A stretch of DNA of 64,000 nt from Pseudomonadota bacterium. Lineage in GTDB: Bacteria; Pseudomonadota; Gammaproteobacteria; Xanthomonadales; Rhodanobacteraceae. The stretch lies in NCBI GenBank assembly GCA_018240465.1, contig JAFEFS010000100.1, forward strand, positions 62,001-126,000, written 5' to 3'. The notes under the pieces were generated by a model. That model was not told the DNA's origin, ran no database searches, and saw only the letters and a program-made list of their open reading frames with translations. Positions 17,860 through 26,493 of this stretch are shown piece after piece; the stretch's first letter is position 1; every line of letters starts with the position of its first letter. Position numbers and translations under genes: made by a program.

Positions 17860-18936
17860 TCAAGGCCTGAGGTACTTGCCAAGGAAATCGAAGCAGCGTT
17901 GCAGCGCGTCGCGTTGCTCCGGCGTGTCGCCGTCCATGAAGATGTGTCCGCCCGGGGCGTTGTCGTAGGTCTTCGACTCGAACACCTTGCCTTTGGCCTT
18001 GAGCACGTCGAGCAGACGGCCCGTGTGCAGGTCGTACGGCGCGATCTTGTCGCCCTTGGTGGCGAGCACGAGCAGCGGCGTCTGGATCCGGTCGACGTGG
18101 TTGATTGGCGACACGTCCATGTACGCGGCCAGATTCTCGTTCGGCAGCTTGCCCTTGAAGTAGGCGCTTTCCCTGGCCACCTCCTGGCGGCGGTACTCGG
18201 GCTTGTAGGCCATGTAGGCGACGAAGTCGGTCAGGCCGACGATGTCGATCGCCGCGGCGAACAGTTTCGGTTCCTTTTCGATCGCGAGCAGGGTCACCAT
18301 GCCGCCGCGGCTCTGGCCGAGAATGCCGATGTGCGCCCCATCCACATAGTCCTGTCCGGCGAAGTAATGCGCCGCGCCAAGCGCGTCGGCCGTGTCGGTG
18401 ACACCGTAGTTGTTGGCGTAGTGGTTCTCGCCATAGCCGCGGCTGCCGCGGTACTCGGGGAAGATCACGACGTAGCCCTTCGCCACGGCGAGGTCGATGA
18501 GTTGGAACCAGCGCCAGTCGAAGCGCTCGTGGAAGCCGCCGTGAAGCATGACGATGGCCGGGTATTTCTTCCCTGACTCGGGTTTGACCGGTGTGAAGAC
18601 ATAGGCCGGAATCAGTGTGCCGTCGGCGCTGGCATAGGCGATGCGCTTCAGTTTCACGCGATCGCCGTGTTGTTGGATAAAGGTCAGGGTGAGGACGTGT
18701 TGTTCTTCCTCATACAAGGCGTGCGTGATCACGTCGATCTTCGTAGCGAGGTCGTCCGAGTCGCGATTGATGTACTTGTCGAGATCGCCTTCTTTGCCGA
18801 CCTTCTTGTCGGCCGTTTCCTTCTTCGCAGGAGAAGAAGTGCCGTCCTTGGCGTCGGAAGCGACTGCGGGATTTCCGGCGAATAGTGCGCTGAATACGAG
18901 TGTGCAGCACCAGGTCGCGAGATAACGTGTTTTCAT
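17860..18936 (-). CDS. Exported S9-family (prolyl oligopeptidase-like) hydrolase
   Basis: 358 residues from the ATG at 18936, with GGGAGGAAAG directly upstream; a longer frame to 19071 would overlap the preceding gene. The signal peptide spans about 25 residues (ends NPAVASDA) and is followed by a charged Lys/Asp-rich linker. The catalytic domain has YPAIVMLHGG (oxyanion region), nucleophile Ser209 in GQSRGGM, a probable acid Asp in TKGDKIAPYD and catalytic His in PGGHIF. There is no beta-propeller, so it may accept substrates larger than small peptides. Second gene of the minus-strand operon. Confidence 0.88.
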   Translation of the reverse strand: MKTRYLATWCCTLVFSALFAGNPAVASDAKDGTSSPAKKETADKKVGKEGDLDKYINRDSDDLATKIDVITHALYEEEQHVLTLTFIQQHGDRVKLKRIAYASADGTLIPAYVFTPVKPESGKKYPAIVMLHGGFHERFDWRWFQLIDLAVAKGYVVIFPEYRGSRGYGENHYANNYGVTDTADALGAAHYFAGQDYVDGAHIGILGQSRGGMVTLLAIEKEPKLFAAAIDIVGLTDFVAYMAYKPEYRRQEVARESAYFKGKLPNENLAAYMDVSPINHVDRIQTPLLVLATKGDKIAPYDLHTGRLLDVLKAKGKVFESKTYDNAPGGHIFMDGDTPEQRDALQRCFDFLGKYLRP

Positions 18937-19000
18937 TCTGCTTTCCTCCCGAATCGAATTGCTTGGCGGATCGCGGCGGTGAGCGTGCCACCGCTTCCTG

Positions 19001-20599
19001 TCAGAAACCTGAAAAATTCCATCGTGCCACCGTCGACGTATCGACGCGGCGCACATTCCACAGTCGCTCATGGCCGACCCCCCAAGGCCGGAAACCGTCG
19101 AGGTCGCGCTTGATCGCGACGACGTCGGCCGGGCAGTAGAGGACGACGAGCGGCACGTCCTCGAGCATCAGCGCGTGCATCTTGTCGAACAGCACCTGGC
19201 GTTCGGCGCGGTCAGCAGTCGCGCCGGAGGCTTCGAGCAGGGCAATGGCGTGGGGATCGTCCCAGACCTTGCGCCTACTCTTGTTCTTGTCGCCGAGCAT
19301 CGCCTCGTAGCTGAGATAAGGATCGGAGCGAGACGAATAAGCGAAGGACATGAGCTGATAGTTGCCGCTTTGGTAGCGCTCGAGCGCGGTCGCCCACTCG
19401 GTGACTTCGAGTTCGAGATGAATGCCGGCTTCGCGCGCCATCGACTGGATCATGATCGACTGGTCGTACATGTCCGGATAACGGCGATTGGTAGTGAGCT
19501 TGATCCTCTGGCCCCGGTAACTCGATTCGGCCAGTAACCGCTTTGCCCTGGCGAGATTGAATTCGTAGCCCTTCTTCTGCTCGGCGGAATAGTAGGGACT
19601 GGGCACCGGAACGAACGATGCGCTCGCAACGCCCGTGCCGCCCGAGGCGATTTCCGCAATCGCGTTCGTGTCGATCGCGAGTGCGAGCGCGCGGCGGAAC
19701 TTCACGTCCGCCAGCAGCGGATCACGCGTCTGAATCAGCAAGGCATTGACCCCGAGCAGAAGCGCGCTCTTGAGCACGATGTTCGGCAGCTTCTTGATCT
19801 GTGCGAATTCCGATACCTGCACATTCGGCAGCACGTCGATCTGACCCTTCATCAGTGCGACGCGGCGAGCGGCGTCGTCACGGATGAACAGCCAGCGGAC
19901 CTTTTCCGCGTAGGCGATCTTGCCGCCGGTGTAGCCGTCGGGCGGGCCGCCGCGAGAGGCGTAGCCGGCGAATGCGGAGAGCTCGATGTATTCACCTCGC
20001 TTCCATGTATCGAGCATGTACGGACCCGTGCCGATCGGCGTTTTCCACGAGCCGTCGGCGTTCACCGAATCGCGGTGGATGATGCCACTTGCGCCGCAAT
20101 GCAGTGCGGCCATTTGCGTAAGCAGCAACGGCGCGGCGCGGTTGAGCTTGAACACGACCGTGCGTGCGTCGGTGGCCTCGATCGATTCGATCTTGAGGCC
20201 GCGGCTGCCATCGAAATCGGCGAGGCAGGTCCACAGCGTCTTCGGATCGAGATAGCGGCGCCAGCTCCAGACCACGTCGTTCGCGGTCAGTGCGGCGCCG
20301 TTGTGGAACTTCACCCCGTCGCGCACGTGGAACGTGTAGGTCCTGCCGTCTTCGGAAACGTCGATGCTTTGCGCAAGCAGCGGCGCTACCGTGCCGTCCT
20401 CGCGATAGGCAACCAGCCCTTCGACGATGTGCATCATGACCGAATCGGTGTTGCTGTCGCGATTGACGCCGGGGTTGGTGGTGCGGATGTCGGCGTTCAT
20501 CGCGACGACGATCGTGCCCTCGGGTTTCACGTCCAGCGCCCGCGCTGGCGTCGCGGCGAAGAGGAACAGCAAGAGCAGGAAATACAGGCAAGAACGCAT
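19001..20599 (-). CDS. Oligopeptide ABC transporter substrate-binding protein (SBP family 5)
   Basis: 532-residue periplasmic binding protein with signal peptide (SCLYFLLLLFLFAATPARA). It has the family 5 start (GTIVVAMNADIRTTNPGVNRDSN), the ligand-domain YTFHVRDGVKFHNGAALTANDV and the late EATGAT-like region. No lipobox Cys, so it is probably free in the periplasm. This is the missing binding protein for the importer at 5581-9188, since no other family 5 protein is present and both units carry the same operator. First gene of the minus operon with S9, an exported protein and gabT (gaps 64, 81 and 15 bases). Confidence 0.93.
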   Translation of the reverse strand: MRSCLYFLLLLFLFAATPARALDVKPEGTIVVAMNADIRTTNPGVNRDSNTDSVMMHIVEGLVAYREDGTVAPLLAQSIDVSEDGRTYTFHVRDGVKFHNGAALTANDVVWSWRRYLDPKTLWTCLADFDGSRGLKIESIEATDARTVVFKLNRAAPLLLTQMAALHCGASGIIHRDSVNADGSWKTPIGTGPYMLDTWKRGEYIELSAFAGYASRGGPPDGYTGGKIAYAEKVRWLFIRDDAARRVALMKGQIDVLPNVQVSEFAQIKKLPNIVLKSALLLGVNALLIQTRDPLLADVKFRRALALAIDTNAIAEIASGGTGVASASFVPVPSPYYSAEQKKGYEFNLARAKRLLAESSYRGQRIKLTTNRRYPDMYDQSIMIQSMAREAGIHLELEVTEWATALERYQSGNYQLMSFAYSSRSDPYLSYEAMLGDKNKSRRKVWDDPHAIALLEASGATADRAERQVLFDKMHALMLEDVPLVVLYCPADVVAIKRDLDGFRPWGVGHERLWNVRRVDTSTVARWNFSGF

Positions 20600-20682
20600 G
20601 GCGGTTTCGCTGGAGAATGTCCCGTGGAAAGTAACCCGACTGGAGATGGGCCGGTATCGTATTGATCTGGAGATGAACTGAT

Positions 20683-20710
20683 ATTGTATTAATTAAGAGG
20701 ATAATGCAAT
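20683..20710. promoter_or_regulatory. Operator-like inverted repeat, site D of the regulon
   Basis: ATTGTATTA, 10 bases, TAATGCAAT, arms identical to site B. It lies between the divergent binding-protein operon and the GntR-type regulator, as expected for autoregulation. It is nested in a wider inverted repeat (ATCGTATT at 20656-20663 and AATACGAT at 20708-20715), which may give a second binding register. Confidence 0.75.
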
Positions 20711-20832
20711 ACGATTGACGAGATACCGGCTCTCGTTCGTGCCTTCCTGCAAGGCGCGGCCGCCTGAGCGAGGCAGCGGGCGAGCTATACTCGCGCACAG
20801 CCAGTTGATCACCAGCCGAAGGATGCCGCGGG

Positions 20833-21765
20833 ATGCGGAACGAGCAAGCGCCTCAACCCAGTTCGCTGCAAATCGAGATCGCCAATCAGATCATGGACAT
20901 GATCCGCGGTGGCGGCGTCGGACCCGGCGAGCATCTGACCGAGGCGGTCCTCGCCAAACGTTACGGCGTGTCGCGCTCGCCGGTGCGCGCGGCATTGAAG
21001 ATGTTGCAGGATCGCGGCTACCTCGAGGCCCGGGCCAATGCCGGCGTGTTCGTGTCCAAGCGCGTGCCGCGCATGCGTTTGGATGCGCTCGAGAATCCGA
21101 ATCCGACCGCCGACGATCTATATCATTCGATCATCACCGATCGCGCCGGCGGCAAGCTGCAGAAAGCGCTGTCCGAAACCGAATTGATGGCACGCTACGG
21201 GGCACCGAAAAGCGTTCTGATGCATGCGCTGTTGCGGCTCACGCGCGAGGGCTTGATCCGGCGTCGACGTGGGCATGGCTGGCAGTTTCTGCCTGCACTC
21301 GATTCGGAAGAGGCGCTGTACGAGGCCTATCGCTTTCGCATGGTCATCGAATGCGCCGCATTGCGGGAGCCGACATTCAAGATCGTGCCCGAGGAGCTTG
21401 CTTCGGCACGGCGTCGCTACGAGGACTTTCTCGCGCGCAGCCCGCGCGCGCAGACGTCCTCGGCGTTTTTCGAAATGAATTCGGCATTTCACGAAATGCT
21501 GATGCGCTTCTCCGGCAACCGCTTCATCGTCCAGGCGATGCAGCAGCAGAATCAACTGCGCCGCTTCGAGGAATTTTCGAGCTATTCCGGTCCGAACCGT
21601 AACGTGATCGAGTCGTGCAAGCGATTGCTGCAGATCATCGCCGCGATCGAGGCGGGCGACAACGTCTTCGCCGAAGCGTTGATGCTGCGTCATCTCAAGA
21701 TCGCCTGCGCACTGTCGATCGGGCGCCGCCAGGCGCCATCGGCTGTTGCACGCGACGCCGGGTAG
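20833..21765 (+). CDS. GntR/FadR-type regulator with two winged-helix domains
   Basis: 310 residues, probable regulator of the whole 4.2-23.3 kb cluster. The N-terminal GntR winged helix (residues 10-75: IANQIMDMIRGGGVGPGEHLTEAVLAKR..., VSRSPVRAALKMLQDRGYL) is followed by a second winged helix at about 95-158 (LSETELMARYGAPKSVLMHALLRLTREGLIRRRRGHGW). An FCD-like helical ligand domain ends the chain (AYRFRMVIECAALREP, FHEMLMRFSGNRF, EAGDNVFAEALMLRHLKIA). Typical FadR-type proteins have only one DNA-binding domain and 220-250 residues. The duplication fits the long two-part operator. Regulon assignment is inference from position and site distribution. Confidence 0.85.
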   Translation: MRNEQAPQPSSLQIEIANQIMDMIRGGGVGPGEHLTEAVLAKRYGVSRSPVRAALKMLQDRGYLEARANAGVFVSKRVPRMRLDALENPNPTADDLYHSIITDRAGGKLQKALSETELMARYGAPKSVLMHALLRLTREGLIRRRRGHGWQFLPALDSEEALYEAYRFRMVIECAALREPTFKIVPEELASARRRYEDFLARSPRAQTSSAFFEMNSAFHEMLMRFSGNRFIVQAMQQQNQLRRFEEFSSYSGPNRNVIESCKRLLQIIAAIEAGDNVFAEALMLRHLKIACALSIGRRQAPSAVARDAG

Positions 21766-21884
21766 GCGCCGGTTCGCTGACCATTCCTGCCGACCTGCGG
21801 CAACCGATCCGCGCGTCTATCCCGCGCGGCGCGCCCGCGTGGACGGGCCTGGCGATCGGATTGGCCATGTCGGTTGGCTCAGAA

Positions 21885-21911
21885 ATTGTATTTTCTGCAA
21901 AAAAATGCAAT
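21885..21911. promoter_or_regulatory. Operator-like inverted repeat, site E of the regulon
   Basis: ATTGTATTT, 9 bases, AAATGCAAT. One base shorter in the spacer than the other four sites. It ends 40 bases before the ATG of the beta-alanine-type aminotransferase and overlaps the extended reading frame upstream of that ATG, supporting the later start. Confidence 0.65.
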
Positions 21912-21951
21912 CATATCGACCGCGATCCCGACCCGGCCGGCGAAACCTGCG

Positions 21952-23292
21952 ATGACTCCCTCGACGAACGACGACACTGCCTGCGCTGCCGAAGGCACAC
22001 GCGCCTACTGGATGCCGTTCACGTCCAACCGCCGCTTCAAGCGTGATCCGATCCTGTTCGATCGTGCCGAAGGCATGCATTACTTCACGCCGTCGGGCGA
22101 GAAAGTGCTCGACGCGATGGCGGGTCTTTGGTGCGTCAACGCCGGCCACGCGCATCCGCACATCACGCAGGCGATTGCGAAGCAGGCGGGCGAGCTCGAT
22201 TACGCGCCATCGTTTCAATACGGCCATCCGCGCGCGTTCGAACTCGCCGAACGCCTCGTCGCGCTCGCGCCGCAGGGCATCGAACAGGTGTTCTTCACCA
22301 ATTCCGGCTCGGAGGCGGTCGACACCGCGCTCAAGGTCGCGCTGGCGTACCATCACGCTAGGGGCCAGGCCGGGCGCACGCGCCTGATCGGGCGCGAACG
22401 CGGCTACCATGGCGTCGGCTTCGGCGGCGTCTCGGTCGGCGGCCATGCTGGCCATCGCAAACCGTTCGGCAATCTACTCGCCAGCGTCGATCACCTGCCG
22501 CACACCTACAACCGTGCGCAAACCGCGTTCATGCGCGGCGAGCCGATCTGGGGCGCGCATCTCGCCGACGACCTCGTCCGCCTCGTGCAGTTGCACGATG
22601 CCTCGACGATTGCCGCAGTGATCATCGAACCGGTGGCGGGTTCGACCGGCGTGCTGATTCCGCCGGCCGGCTACCTGCGTCGCTTGCGCGAGATCTGCGA
22701 CGAGTATGGCATCCTGTTGATCTTCGACGAAGTGATCACGGGCTTTGGCCGCCTCGGCCGTGCGTTCGGCTCGGACTACTTCGGTGTCGTGCCCGACATG
22801 ATCACCTGCGCAAAGGGCTTGACCAATGGCTGCGTGCCGATGGGTGCCGTGCTCGTGCGTGACAGCGTGCACGATGCGTTGATGCAGGGTCCGCTCTCGA
22901 CGATCGAATTGCCGCACGGCTACACGTATTCCGGTCATCCACTCGCTTGCGCCGCAGGCCTGGCTACGCTCGACGTGTACGCGCAGGAAGGCCTGTTCGG
23001 GCGCGCGGCGGCGATCGCGCCGGCGTTTGCCGACGCGGTGCACTCGCTGCAGGGATTGCCGCATGTCGCTGACATCCGCTGCATCGGCCTCATGGCCGCA
23101 ATCGATTTCGAGCCCGTGGCCGGCAAGCCTGGCGCGCGTTCCTATGCCTGCCATCGCGCCTGCCTCGATGCGGGCGTGGCGATCCGCATGGCCGGCGACG
23201 GCATCGTGTTGTCGCCGCCGCTGGTCATCGCGCAGCAGCACATCGACCAAATCGTGACGACGCTGCGGCACGCGATTGCTGGGCTCGATTGA
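21952..23292 (+). CDS. Class III omega-amino acid:pyruvate aminotransferase (beta-alanine type)
   Basis: 446 residues from the ATG at 21952; an upstream TTG at 21874 would place operator site E inside the gene. The start pattern (YWMPFTSNRRFK) and the phrase AMAGLWCVNAGHAHPHI are characteristic of beta-alanine:pyruvate/omega-amino acid aminotransferases (BauA-like). The PLP lysine is K288 in TCAKGLTNGCVPMG. Also visible are TNSGSEAVDTALK, GYHGVGFGG, EPVAGSTGV and LIFDEVITGFGR. It probably converts beta-alanine or a related omega-amine to the semialdehyde. Downstream of the regulator gene, same strand, separate promoter likely. Confidence 0.9.
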   Translation: MTPSTNDDTACAAEGTRAYWMPFTSNRRFKRDPILFDRAEGMHYFTPSGEKVLDAMAGLWCVNAGHAHPHITQAIAKQAGELDYAPSFQYGHPRAFELAERLVALAPQGIEQVFFTNSGSEAVDTALKVALAYHHARGQAGRTRLIGRERGYHGVGFGGVSVGGHAGHRKPFGNLLASVDHLPHTYNRAQTAFMRGEPIWGAHLADDLVRLVQLHDASTIAAVIIEPVAGSTGVLIPPAGYLRRLREICDEYGILLIFDEVITGFGRLGRAFGSDYFGVVPDMITCAKGLTNGCVPMGAVLVRDSVHDALMQGPLSTIELPHGYTYSGHPLACAAGLATLDVYAQEGLFGRAAAIAPAFADAVHSLQGLPHVADIRCIGLMAAIDFEPVAGKPGARSYACHRACLDAGVAIRMAGDGIVLSPPLVIAQQHIDQIVTTLRHAIAGLD

Positions 23293-23396
23293 CGCGATTG
23301 CGGCATTTCTCCTCCGGCGATTGCCGGCCGCGTGGTTTTAATGCTTCTTTCAGGTTCGTGTTCCAAGATTCGCCGCGCAATTCGAGGAGGCGACGC

Positions 23397-24401
23397 GTGA
23401 AGAGCCTGAAGGTATTCCTGTCCTGTTTGCTGTGCGTCGCGGCGGTGTCTTCCGCGGCTGCGGCACCGCGCGAGCGCATCGTCCTGCTCGTCGACGAGGT
23501 GCGCCAGATCCGCTCGTTCCCGGTGTTGATCGCCGAACAGCTCGGCTATTTCCACGACGAGGGCGTGGACGTCACCGTGATGAACATCCGCAACGAAGAG
23601 CCGTACATGGATATGCTCATGGACGGCCGCGTCGATGCGGTCATGGCGTATTACCACCACAACGTCGTGCAGCGCGCGGCAGGCAAGGACATCGAGGCCG
23701 TGGTCACGCTCGGGGTGACGCCCGGCATGCGTGTGCTGGTCGCCGATCAGTCGCGCGACAAGTACAAGACGCCTGTCGATCTGAAGGGTGCACGCATCAT
23801 CTCCGGTGGCGCCGGGTCGGCGAAGACCACGATCGCCAACTATCTCGTGCTTGCCGGCGGCCACAGGCTAGACGAGTACGCGCGTACCGGCACCGAAGGC
23901 AAGGAAGCGAATGCGCAGCTGTTGCGGGAGGGCAAGGCCGATCTCGTCGTGGCGCCGACACCGGACGGTTTTTTCTACGAGAAGCAGGGCGCCTCGCTGT
24001 TCGCCGACCTGACCACGCTCGAAGGCACGCGCAAGGCGCTCGGCGTGCCGTTCCCGTCGAACACGATCTTCATGACCAGCGCGAAGGTCAAGGAAAAGCC
24101 GGAGATTGCGCAGCACCTCGCCAATGCCTTCGTGCGCACGCTCAAGTTCATCAACACGCATACGCCGGAGCAGATCATGGAAAAGATTCCGGCCGACGTG
24201 CGCAAGCAATACGGCGATGACTACCTCAAGGTGCTCAAGGAGCAGATTCCGATGTTCGCCAACGATGGCCGCATGCCCGAGGACGGCGCGCTGGGCGAAT
24301 GGCGCGTGCTCGCCGAAGCCAATCCAAAGTACAAGACGGTCGACGTGAAGCAGACCTACACCAACGCCTTCGTGGACAAGGCGCTCAAGACGCAACACTG
24401 A
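23397..24401 (+). CDS. NMT1/THI5-like periplasmic substrate-binding protein
   Basis: 334 residues from the GTG at 23397, with GAGGAGG six bases upstream. The longer frame from 23289 lacks a site and would bury the signal peptide (VFLSCLLCVAAVSSAAAA). The fold is that of SsuA/NMT1 binding proteins: LVDEVRQIRSFPVLIAEQLGYF near the start, DAVMAYYHHNVVQRAAGKD, DLKGARIISGGAGSAKTT in the hinge region. No permease or ATPase gene is adjacent, so it is an orphan in this window. It heads an operon with the membrane reductase and an outer-membrane-type protein. Ligand unknown. Confidence 0.85.
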   Translation: MKSLKVFLSCLLCVAAVSSAAAAPRERIVLLVDEVRQIRSFPVLIAEQLGYFHDEGVDVTVMNIRNEEPYMDMLMDGRVDAVMAYYHHNVVQRAAGKDIEAVVTLGVTPGMRVLVADQSRDKYKTPVDLKGARIISGGAGSAKTTIANYLVLAGGHRLDEYARTGTEGKEANAQLLREGKADLVVAPTPDGFFYEKQGASLFADLTTLEGTRKALGVPFPSNTIFMTSAKVKEKPEIAQHLANAFVRTLKFINTHTPEQIMEKIPADVRKQYGDDYLKVLKEQIPMFANDGRMPEDGALGEWRVLAEANPKYKTVDVKQTYTNAFVDKALKTQH

Positions 24402-24414
24402 CGGCGGCATTGCG

Positions 24415-26472
24415 ATGATTGCCTTGCGCCGCGTATTGCGTCCCGTCCATCGCTGGGTCGGCCTCAGCGCCGGCCTGGTCGTCATGTGGATGGCGCTGAC
24501 CGGCATCGTTCTCGTTTTCCGCAAGCAGTTGGAAGTTCCGCAGGCGCCGGAACTGTATACCGTGCCGGCCTGCGCCAGCCACGTGTCGATCGATACGCTG
24601 GCTGCGAATGGCATGAAGGCATATCCGCGGGGCAGGCTCGACTATGTGCGCGTTCGCGCGGGCGAGGACGGCGCCGCGCGCATTCCGGCGACGGCATTCC
24701 GTTTTACCGACGAAATGTTCGTCTATCTCAACCCCTGCACCGGCGTGGTGCTCGGGTTGCGCCATCGCTGGGGCGGGCCGTTCGGCTTCGTCGAGCAATT
24801 GCATCGTTTTCGTTTCATGCGCCACGGCAATCTCATCGTCGGCACGAGCGCATTGCTGCTCGGCCTCGTACTGGTGATCGGCGGTCTGCTGCTGTGGTGG
24901 CCGGGATCGTGGCGCGGCGTGCGGCGTGCGCTGGCGTGGCACACGCCGCGGCCGGATGGCGCGGCGAAGGATATTTCCCTGCACAGGCTGATCGGGCCTT
25001 ACGTGGCCGCAATCGTGCTGTTCAGCGTGTTGACCGGCTTGCCGCAGTCGTTCGACTGGTATCGCAAAAGCGTCTACTGGCTGATGGGCTCGACCCCGCC
25101 GCGGCAGTTGCCGGCGTCGAGTGCGGTCGCGCCCGGCACGCCGCGCCTGCCGATGGAGGCGATCTGGCAGAAAGTGCAGGCAACGGTGCCGCCGTTCAAG
25201 GAAGTGCTGATCCACTATCCGCAGCACGCGGATGATGCGATCGAGATCTATTCGATCGACAAGGACGCACCGCATCCGAACGCGCGCACGCTGATGGCGA
25301 TGGATGCCTTCCGTGGCGACACGCTGAGTTACACGCCGTACGCGCAGACCAGCCTCGGCCACAAACTGTATTTCTGGACACTGTCGGCGCACATGGGTTA
25401 CGTCGGTGGCTGGATCGGCCAGTTGCTGCTGTTGCTCGGCGCGATTGGCGTGCCGTGGCTTGGGTACACCGGCATACGCAGCTGGCTGCGCCGTGCGGAA
25501 CGTGATCCGTCGCGCCTGCCGCGCTGCGTGCGCGTGGTACGCAAGACGGCCGAGGCGACGAACATCTTCACGTTCGAGCTGGCCGATCCCGACGGCGCGG
25601 CGTTGCCGGCGTTCTCGGCCGGTGCGCACATCGACGTGCAGGTGCGCGACGGCCTCGTGCGCCAGTATTCGCTGTGCAACGATCCACGCGAGACGCATCG
25701 CTATCTGATCGGCGTGTTGCGCACCAACGATTCGCGCGGTGGCTCGCGCGCGCTGCACGACGAAGTCGGCGAAGGCGACCTGATCCGCATCGGTGAGCCG
25801 CGCAACCATTTTCCGCTCGTGCACGCCGCCGAACAGTCGCTGCTGCTCGCGGCGGGCATCGGCATCACCCCGATCCTGTGCATGGCCGAGCGTCTGGCCA
25901 ATGTCGGCGCCGACTTCCATCTTCACTACTGGGCGCGATCGCGCGCGCATGCGGCATTCGTCGAGCGTGTCGAACAATCGGCGTTTGCCGATCGCGCGCA
26001 ATTCCATTTCAGCGAAGGCGTGCCTGCACAGCGTGCCAATCTCGATGAGGTGCTCGCGCGGCCCGGCGCGCGGACGCACTTGTACGTTTGCGGTCCCGTG
26101 CGTTTCATGGATGCGGCGCTGCTCGCCGCGCGGCGTGCCGGCTGGCGCGAGGAACATCTGCATCGCGAATACTTCTCCGCCGACCTGGTGCGCTCGGCGA
26201 ACGACACCGGGTTCGTGGTCAAGCTTGCCAGCTCGGGCAAGAGCTATACCGTAGGCAAGGCCAAGAGCGTGCTCGAGGTGCTCGCGGCCAACGGCGTCGT
26301 GTTGCCGCGCTCGTGCGAGCAGGGCGTCTGCGGCACCTGCCTGACCGGCGTGCTCGACGGCGTGCCCGATCACCGCGACCGCGTGCTCAGCGCCGCGGAG
26401 CGCGCGCGCAACGACCGCTTCACGCCATGCTGCTCGCGCGCGAAGAGCCCGATTCTCGTGCTGGATTTGTGA
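24415..26472 (+). CDS. PepSY-type membrane protein fused to a 2Fe-2S ferredoxin-NAD(P)H reductase
   Basis: 685 residues, a two-part fusion. Residues 1-355 form a PepSY-associated membrane part with about four membrane helices (near 12-35, 142-166, 195-215, 325-348) and conserved His residues (PVHRWVG, EQLHRFRFMRHGNL), as in membrane ferric or haem-linked reductases. Residues 365-590 form an FAD/NAD reductase (RQYSLCND for FAD, LLAAGIGITPIL for NAD). Residues 600-685 form a plant-type 2Fe-2S domain (SCEQGVCGTC and a later PCC). The arrangement suggests electrons pass from NAD(P)H through FAD, Fe-S and membrane haem to the periplasm. ATG is 13 bases after the preceding stop. Confidence 0.85.
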   Translation: MIALRRVLRPVHRWVGLSAGLVVMWMALTGIVLVFRKQLEVPQAPELYTVPACASHVSIDTLAANGMKAYPRGRLDYVRVRAGEDGAARIPATAFRFTDEMFVYLNPCTGVVLGLRHRWGGPFGFVEQLHRFRFMRHGNLIVGTSALLLGLVLVIGGLLLWWPGSWRGVRRALAWHTPRPDGAAKDISLHRLIGPYVAAIVLFSVLTGLPQSFDWYRKSVYWLMGSTPPRQLPASSAVAPGTPRLPMEAIWQKVQATVPPFKEVLIHYPQHADDAIEIYSIDKDAPHPNARTLMAMDAFRGDTLSYTPYAQTSLGHKLYFWTLSAHMGYVGGWIGQLLLLLGAIGVPWLGYTGIRSWLRRAERDPSRLPRCVRVVRKTAEATNIFTFELADPDGAALPAFSAGAHIDVQVRDGLVRQYSLCNDPRETHRYLIGVLRTNDSRGGSRALHDEVGEGDLIRIGEPRNHFPLVHAAEQSLLLAAGIGITPILCMAERLANVGADFHLHYWARSRAHAAFVERVEQSAFADRAQFHFSEGVPAQRANLDEVLARPGARTHLYVCGPVRFMDAALLAARRAGWREEHLHREYFSADLVRSANDTGFVVKLASSGKSYTVGKAKSVLEVLAANGVVLPRSCEQGVCGTCLTGVLDGVPDHRDRVLSAAERARNDRFTPCCSRAKSPILVLDL

Positions 26473-26493
26473 GTGACAACCGGAGCCGGGCAG

